Assembly (NCBI GenBank): GCA_008692225.1 | Contig: VICG01000013.1 | Location: 1,302,001 to 1,366,000, forward strand | Reading direction: 5' to 3' | Length of the DNA: 64,000 nt | From: Monilinia fructicola | Lineage: Eukaryota; Ascomycota; Leotiomycetes; Helotiales; Sclerotiniaceae | In this document: positions 57,121 to 64,000 of the stretch, piece by piece | Numbering within the stretch: the first letter of the stretch is position 1 | Layout of the letters: each line of letters begins with the position of its first letter | The notes under the pieces: generated by a model | What the model saw: the letters and a program-made list of their open reading frames with translations, nothing else | Database searches by the model: none | What the model was told of the DNA's origin: nothing | Position numbers and translations under genes: made by a program

Positions 57121-60100
57121 CTAACTCCAAAGATAGCCATCGCAGCAATAGCTTTACTTTAACCTGCTCAGCATAAATCTTGCCCTATCTTCAAAGGAAT
57201 AAAAATAATGCTCACTAGACCGAAAGAGTGGCGACATTTCGATATCAATCGCGCGCCCACGATTGTTGTTGTATTCATCTGCTCTTCCTGACTGTGAACG
57301 TGTAATTCGGGAAAGGTAAGGCTAGGGTCTAGAATGATGATACAGGATGAGCTTGAGTTTTCCGAATATGATTGGAACAGTGTTAGAAGTCTGAATTGCT
57401 CCAAACAGCGTTGGGCACACTCCATTCCCGGGCGTAATATACGTAGAGCATAAAGATCTGCCATGTTTTCCGCGCCTTCAAAGACGTATTTCAGTTGTTG
57501 CTAATGACCTGAGATATTTTGATTCAAATTTGGTCTGTCGCATATATTTTTATTTACCTTGAAAATATGCTAATATTCAATTCCGAGGGTGACATGAAAC
57601 GACAAAATTTCATCCATAATCAGCTCTTCCATTCTGAAAGAGATCGTAAGAAACCAAAACGCATTAAATTCAGGCCTATCTCGAATATAATCTCCCGACG
57701 AAGTAGATGAAAGTATGGCCTGCTCAACTCCCACTGATCGCAGAACATAAAGCCAAATCCATCTCGGCAGTACAATTACCAAGCCCAATCACTACGCACC
57801 TATCCTTCTCCATATATATACAGAAGTAAGCGACGACCTGTCACTTCGACATACAAAGTCCATTTACCGCCGTGGATAACATCACGCTCTAGGGTAGACA
57901 CAAGACCTCTGTTGATAAGAACTCAGTTCGTCTGGTTTGGATTGGAGACCCTTGATTATCCCTCGACTTCATATCTTTTGTTATTTTTAGCGTCGCTTTC
58001 AGGTTCTGGTTGATCATTTTTTGTTTTGGGGGTTGTTGTTTTTTGGGGGAGGGGGAGAAAATTGTGGATACAAACGAGTATTGGATGGGGGATGTGAATT
58101 GTGGATGCGATGTGGATGTGAAGTTGACATCTGAAGATTTGAGGTTTTCTCGGGAGCGTGGATTGGACAGTAGAGTCTGCAGGAGCGGCCGCTTTTAATA
58201 TCTTAATTACAGGAACCGAAGTGATGATTTGACTGAAGGGGGACAAACTTGAAAAGTATCAGCACAGGACACGATGTCAAGTTAACTCAGATTATCACCA
58301 TCACTCAAGGCAAAAACGGAATCCTGACCGTGAATATCCGGAAGAAGTTGAATGGCAGCTTTATTGATACAGCAGGCAACAGCAGCACCAACATCGCAAT
58401 AACTCTGTTTACATATGTTGATAGAAGCTCCCGCGATCTATCAATACCCATATCTTTGCAGTCTAAAACAAAGAAACTGCAGAGAAACTGATAGCTTCTA
58501 CTGGCGATAGAAATATTAAGGACGGATCTTGCGCGACGGCTCATTATTAGAGCTTCAGAGATAGATATCGAGGACGACGCTGCAACAATATGATACAAAA
58601 ACACTACTTGGACTTCCCCAGCTTCGAACATTATACAGAATCAACAATAAGCAAAAATCTTCAGCTTGTGCAGGGTAATAACTGCCATTCACTTTGGCGT
58701 CTCGAAAAAGAAATATTCTGTCAACCAAGATGAAAAACGGTTGAACAAAAGCGCAGCGGTCGGTATGTATGAAATTTGGTATAATTTCTGGGCCATGATG
58801 AGTGGAAGTTAGGAAGTTCTTCAAAGAGTAGTGTGTGAAGCCCGATGAAGATCCTGAAATTGCAATACCTTCTGGTATCCATCTCGACCCTGGTCTCGGT
58901 TTGCACTACAGTGGTCTATTCGATTATAATCCTCGACTGACATATGGTGACCTAGCAAATCTCGAAATATTAAAGTATGTCCTCAACGTAAAAGCCAATG
59001 TTTGCGGATTCGCTCGGCGGGGATTCTGTAGACGAAGCATGCAGGAAAAGGAATGTACATATTTTCGACCTTCTAATCGAATGGCTACACTGGGCCGAAT
59101 TTCAACAACTTGAATGAAAAGTAATTGAAGTATCTAGGAGATCCATAAATTGTACTAATCGGAGCTGAAGCAAGGAAATTGCCAATCGTGTAGTATTGAA
59201 GGAAAATATAGCCATGGTGAAGATAGTATTGGTTTTAGGGGGTTGCATAGCAATCTGGGGAGGATTGAAACTAAGATCAGTTGTTTTTCGTGGTTATGAC
59301 TCGATGGCAGATATACTGTAAGAAGAGTTTTTCCAATCTTTCAATTCTCCAAAGGGCGCATTGAATCATGGTTTTAGATAGCACGATTGATCCAACTCTT
59401 CTAAAGTATTCCGAGAGATATATTCGCGGCAAGAGCATTTGTGTATGGGGAAAAGGCCTCTAGATCCAGCAGCCCTGGAGATATTAGTTGCTCATGAAAT
59501 AATTAAACTTAGCAGCTAAGCTTGATGGCTGTAGGAAATTGTGTGTAGCTTCATGTGAGCTAAATGGATGATTTAAACTCGTAGAGAAATATCGAAACCA
59601 TTAAGAGTCCACGAACACCCCTATCTAGTAATTGTTTCTTCAAAAGAATGTTCGCATTCATGTATTGATTACACCATGACAAGTTCGACGTTCTCGATGT
59701 AACCCTGAATTGTGGGTCCAACAAACGAAGATGTGTGTAGTCATCATTTATGTAATCAACTTCACTAGTTACAGAACTCAAATTTGACGACCAAGCATGG
59801 TGAGCTTTTTATATTTGGTATACAATGATGATGCGGGGCATCATTGCAGTCGAAACATGGATTGATGAAAAATGATACTGATCAAATAATAATCTGCAAG
59901 CTCAGATACCTGATATGGCGAGCTGGAACATAATTTTGACGACCTTTCTCTAAGTTTCGGTTGAACGGTTGCTCTCTCCCAGCGGAGCGTAGTTGACCCT
60001 CCCGATGGTTCTCAGATTGCAGTGATCTCCGAAAATAGCTTTTCAGAATCTACCATTAGTATTTCTAGACTCATATGCATGTGCGGGATTGGAAATCGAT

Positions 60101-60700
60101 TCCCTTGCTTCGGAAAACGGTTGCAGCTAACAGTACAATCATAGGTGGAAGTACAATGACATGAGTTTCACCATTTGGGAAAATTGGCAGATGGAATGAA
60201 TGGTTTTGTAGATGTACTTCTAAAGAGGTTGGCTACACATTGCTCTCAAGTATGGATACAGTGTGTAACAAGGAATGTCATTTGGAACCCCAGACTTCGC
60301 CTGAGCCCTTGCTTCTCGCATGTCATTAGCTGCAAGTATTGCAAGTGCAATGCTAATACTGGTTGATCAGACGAGTAATATTGTGTTCCTCCAGTGTAAG
60401 CATGAAGTATTGCAGAATGATACTTCCCGAACAGTTATTATGATGCGATAGACACAGATATTTTACAGCGGAAGCTTATCATTTTTGGTTGGAAAGCTTG
60501 ATGAATACCAGTGGTAGTTCCAACGTACGCTCTCCAAACATACCAATGTTAGAATTCCCGAAAAGCACTGGGTTACTTCAAGACGAATCGTTCTCATTGT
60601 GATCCATGTCAATTCTCGTGGTCGAGGTTTGTTATTGAAATCATGAAGGTAGGTAATTTTCGTTGTGCTTCTTTGAGTGTTTGGCTTTCTGAGTGGCCGT
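57121..60700. other. Decayed, gene-free region
   Basis: Short frames only. 58835-59113 (plus) reads IPSGIHLDPGLGLHYSGLF and LANLEILKYVLNVKANVC, faintly like the ankyrin-type C-terminal part that follows fungal NACHT cores, so it may be the far end of the same relic. Nothing else is recognisable. Confidence 0.5.
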
Positions 60701-61041
60701 TGTCAACGGCCATATAACAGGACAGGCAGGCCCAAGCTTTGCGATCAGCTTCTGAGTGGCTAGTTTTAGGATCCCTTCTTGCATTCTTCTCTCAAGTTCA
60801 TCGGAATTTCTCAGCTCTCAAACAGCCAATAGCCTCCTGATCGCAAAGCCCAGAAATCTTTGTGCTCGTCCTTGTACGTTTGCGCTCATCAAGAATCAAC
60901 CATTCCCTAACGCCTCCTTCTATTTCTAGATTTTCAAAACCTTTGATTTCTTAGATATGCAACAAAATGTGCTCAAAGGCCATTCACTGTAGTGCACGGC
61001 GTCGGAATTCATTCACTTTGCCAGGTGAAAACCTTAATTCG

Positions 61042-61211
61042 TTTTGTTGCATATCTGAAAAACTGTCTGAAACTGACCCTGGTCAGGTAGGAAATGGTTG
61101 GCTCAGATAGTGCGAGAACAGGATCGCAAAGCTCAGGCCCCTTTGCGATCGCAAGGTTATTGGATGGTCGAGGACTAGTGTGGGATCTGATTAGTTTAAG
61201 GGGGTGGGTGC
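61042..61211. repeat. Direct duplication, copy 1
   Basis: About 170 bp matching 61702-61868 at roughly 85% by eye. Starts with TTTTGTTGCATATCTGAAAA and includes GGAAATGGTTGGCTCAGATA and CGAGGACTAGTG. Confidence 0.9.
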
Positions 61212-61701
61212 CTGGTAAATAGGGCTTTTTGAGATTTCCCCGCGTTCCACTAGCGGATACTCCCGCCACGCAATTCTATTCACTGCTGCGATCATATGGA
61301 AATGTTGCATATCTGAAGAACATCGAAATTGACGTAAGCAAGAGAAGGTAGCCAATAGCTTTGCGAGCGCAAAGTCTGATGACAGAGACTTCAAGAGAAA
61401 AGAGCCAATACCACCCAATAGTTTGGTGGGCGCAATTTCTCATCTGGTAAAGCAATGATTGTGCAGCAGCGAAATCTATGTATTGAATATCGCAATCACT
61501 TCTACCTCAATATATGGCGGTACCGCCCCTAGGTACTTGGTCATCGTATGGTTTGAATCTGCAAGATCAATAAACTAGTCACCGCAAAGGACAGACCTCT
61601 ACAGAGTTCGTAGGGCTGAGCTGTTGTGGGAGGCATGAGCCAATAGATAATTAAGCGCCAAGCATGGACCACCCGACAGATCTCAAAGATCTCTCAAGAT
61701 C

Positions 61702-61868
61702 TTTTGTTGCATATCTGAAAAATGAACTGAAACTAGCCCTGGTCCAGCTGGAAATGGTTGGCTCAGATAGTGCGAGAACAGGATCGCAAAGCTTAGGCCC
61801 CTTTGCGATCGGAAGATGATTGGGTGGACGAGGACTAGTGGAATCTGATAATTCTCAGGGGGTGGGCT
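61702..61868. repeat. Direct duplication, copy 2
   Basis: Second copy of the 61042-61211 segment, 660 bp downstream in the same orientation, with scattered substitutions and small indels. Confidence 0.9.
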
Positions 61869-62181
61869 CACAGTGAATTCCGCGGGAGGTGGCTTTTTGT
61901 AGCCAGTAGGAGATCGAGCGCAAAGCTTTGGCCACAGACTGAAGATATCTTGTTGCCCATCTGAAAGTTGTGCATCTTTCCCTCAGCCCTACCCGCGCGC
62001 CTTCCCACCTCCTACCCGGCGCTAATACTTTAGTTCTCATGCAGGTGGCCCTTGGGTGACCAATAGCCTGCTGAGCGCAAGCTAGGACTACAGAGTTGAA
62101 TAGTTGGGATGATTAGTAGATTGCTGCGCGCCTCCATCACGTGGGTGCTCCAAAACCTTAAGTAGTTTGGTTGCATATCTG

Positions 62182-62829
62182 ATGAAAGACAAAAAAATTA
62201 TGGCGTCTTTGGTTTTTCGAGGCTTTCCTTAAATCAACAAATCGAAACCATATCCGTTTTGTGCCAAAAGTGTGCGAATACAAGCTCAGATCTTACTCTT
62301 AATTTACATATTTTTAAATAATTCAAAAGACAGAAACTGCTTGTACCATTCCTCGGGAGGTAGAGGTTCAAAAACAACCTAAATTTCCTCAAAACGGCCT
62401 GTTTTTCATCCCGCTACATAACTCAAGCTCCACCACATGTTTTGAAACACAAATTTAGTATTCTAGAGCCCCAATCTGAGCGGTTCTTTTGGTCTTTTCA
62501 AAGTTCTTCAATTCAGAAAACTCGGAATCGACTTTTGTAGGGCTCCCCCCTTCAAATGGCGCCTTTAACTTTACCGGCCACCGTAGATAGGTTACCGTAA
62601 TGATACACGTGATAACCAAACTCCCTTGCGCACAATTACCTTCTCGAAATTTGAAGTTCGCGAAATTAATCTTCAAGGTTTACAAGTCAACTTTACCACC
62701 AACTTTCGATTTTTTATTATCAACCAACAAGGCGCCTACATTGGATATCTCTTGATTTTTACGCCGCATTCTTGCCTACTGTAGAGTCTACCTGGACGAT
62801 TTCTGTTGTACTTGATAGAATCATTTTGC
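62182..62829. other. Spacer, no gene seen
   Basis: AT-rich, short frames only, between the motif cluster and the degenerate tandem repeat. Confidence 0.55.
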
Positions 62830-64000
62830 AAGCTTGATGGGAAACGCGACATTGGCTGGCTTCACGAAAAGTTGTCGGATCAACCTGTGTGGAGAGAGGC
62901 TTCGGGGCACTGGACACTGGATCAACATAATCATGATGGATGTCAACCTAATGACATGGTACGATATAGATGGATTTTATTTTACTGGGAAGGGTATGGA
63001 TGGAAAACGCGACTTTTTTTGGCTTCACGAGTAGTTGTCGAATCGACTTGGAGGAAAGAGACTTGATGATATCAGACACTGGATCAACAATCTGTCGGCG
63101 ACAGAGGCTATCGATGATTAAAATGAAATGCGACTACGAATTCCCAATCCCAACTCCCATGGATTGTCGGAAGCAATTGGAGGAGTCATTGAAGGACTGA
63201 CCCGATGGACGACTACCTCGAATTAACTACCAAGATATGTTTTGATCTTGCAGAGATATGATTGTTTCGCTGTTTGTATTATCATTGTGTGATCGGAACA
63301 CCTTTGGAAATGACTTGCGACTAAAGAATCTTAAATGAGGTTTGATTATGGCAAAACACGACGGGTGGTAGTGAAATTGTCGAGAATAGGATCAAGAGCC
63401 AGGAACAGCAGGACAGCCAAATCAACTGGAACAGCAGCCAAGGGATAGATCTTAAGGTTTATTTTTTCTTCGATGTATCACCCTCATCATGGAATGGAGC
63501 TCAGGATTGTAATCCTCTCCACGAATTCCAGATAAATTGCACAACTGATTGTCGCGAGGGAGGATAGATGTAGGAGGTGATGGGCACTGCAAATCAACAA
63601 GGTATTTATTTTCATAAGGATTTATTTATCGACTTATAGAGACTCGCGACGAGGCAAACTTTGAGATTGAAATGCGACTGCGAGGTACTCAATTCATGAT
63701 GGATCGTCAAAAATAGCGGACAGATGAGAGGAAGAGGCCACAACTTGGATCAGCAACTCGGACAATTTGGCCACAACCAAGGGGGGTTTTTTTTTCCCAA
63801 AATGATTTAACCTTCGACATATACACGTTGTGAAAGAATGGGACTTGGAGACACATTATCGCCATGTATCTTAGTACGGGCTACGATGAATTGTCGCAAA
63901 TAAACCATAAGGTGAGTGGATCAGGTTGCGCATGGGAACAACAACTAGGAAGCCAGGCCAGCCGGACCACCCGCCAAAGATTTATTTACAGATTGAATTC
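62830..64000. repeat. Degenerate tandem repeat running off the window
   Basis: About seven diverged units of 125-195 bp, starting near 62830, 62997, 63121, 63306, 63493, 63660 and 63838. Shared landmarks in order: GGAAA(A)CGCGACT or AATGCGACT; a later GATTGTCG or GTTGTCG; GGAAGAGGC-like; TGGATCAACA-like; and, in most units, a TTTATTTT run. The first two units are the most alike. No stable open frame; this is a satellite or decayed element. Confidence 0.65.

Larger units (their letters stand above)
60734..62181. repeat. Cluster of two recurring short motifs
   Basis: Motif A, TTGTTGCATATCTGAAAA or close, occurs at about 60953 (minus), 61045, 61302, 61705, 61950 and 62170. Motif B, (A)GCCAATAG, 4-12 bases, then GCGCAAAGC or GATCGCAAAGC, occurs near 60734 (inverted), 60825, 61351, 61403, 61638, 61900 and 62059. 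The copies alternate in an irregular array. GATCGCAAAG also appears twice inside the duplicated segment. No coding capacity. Confidence 0.75.

Noticed and set aside
57168..57464. 98-codon minus-strand frame starting MADLYALRILRPGMEC
   Set aside because: Initially considered as an antisense gene next to the NLR relic, but no family pattern or splice signals were found.
1..64000. tRNA, rRNA or CRISPR array
   Set aside because: No GGTTCGANNCC-type B box within a cloverleaf-like context, no ribosomal sequence, and no regular repeat-spacer array was seen; the 60.7-62.2 kb motifs have irregular spacing.

Overview
This window is nuclear DNA of a filamentous ascomycete. The genes carry short introns (mostly 47-69 bp, GTRNGT donors, CTRAC-like branch sites), are spaced by AT-rich intergenic DNA full of microsatellites, and include a fungal-type NACHT (NLR-like) relic. 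The composition, the intron style and the abundant intergenic motifs TACCTAGGTA and TACTCCGTA suggest Pezizomycotina, perhaps Leotiomycetes/Helotiales (inference; no alignment was possible).

Left part (1-20.9 kb): the 3' end of a PAP2-type lipid phosphatase; a large three-exon membrane/coiled-coil protein of unknown function with a proline-rich linker and three similar C-terminal modules; a Ser/Thr kinase fused to a coiled-coil tail; D-3-phosphoglycerate dehydrogenase; a five-exon two-domain glyoxalase I; a LAMTOR2-like roadblock protein; and a macro-domain protein. The last two show frame breaks.

Middle (20.9-38.7 kb): mostly gene-poor, with microsatellite arrays, one weak candidate small spliced gene and one clear gene, a SET-domain protein at 33.1-34.55 kb.

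Right-centre (38.7-55.0 kb): a Mam3/CNNM-type DUF21-CBS membrane protein with a one-base frame break; a receptor-L-domain-like surface protein whose model cannot be closed; an alpha/beta hydrolase whose nucleophile aspartate is replaced by asparagine; a cytochrome P450; a membrane protein with a methyltransferase-like core, divergent from the P450; Rad4/XPC; and a nitrilase-family C-N hydrolase. These are mainly housekeeping or metabolic genes with no obvious shared pathway. The hydrolase and P450 lie in tandem on the minus strand and could be a small metabolic pair.

Right end (55.8-64.0 kb): no intact gene. It holds a NACHT-protein relic that has lost its nucleotide-binding core, a 1.5-kb cluster of short repeated motifs that includes a ~167-bp direct duplication, and a degenerate tandem repeat of about 125-195 bp that runs off the window. 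This is accessory, decaying DNA and the least ordinary part of the window.
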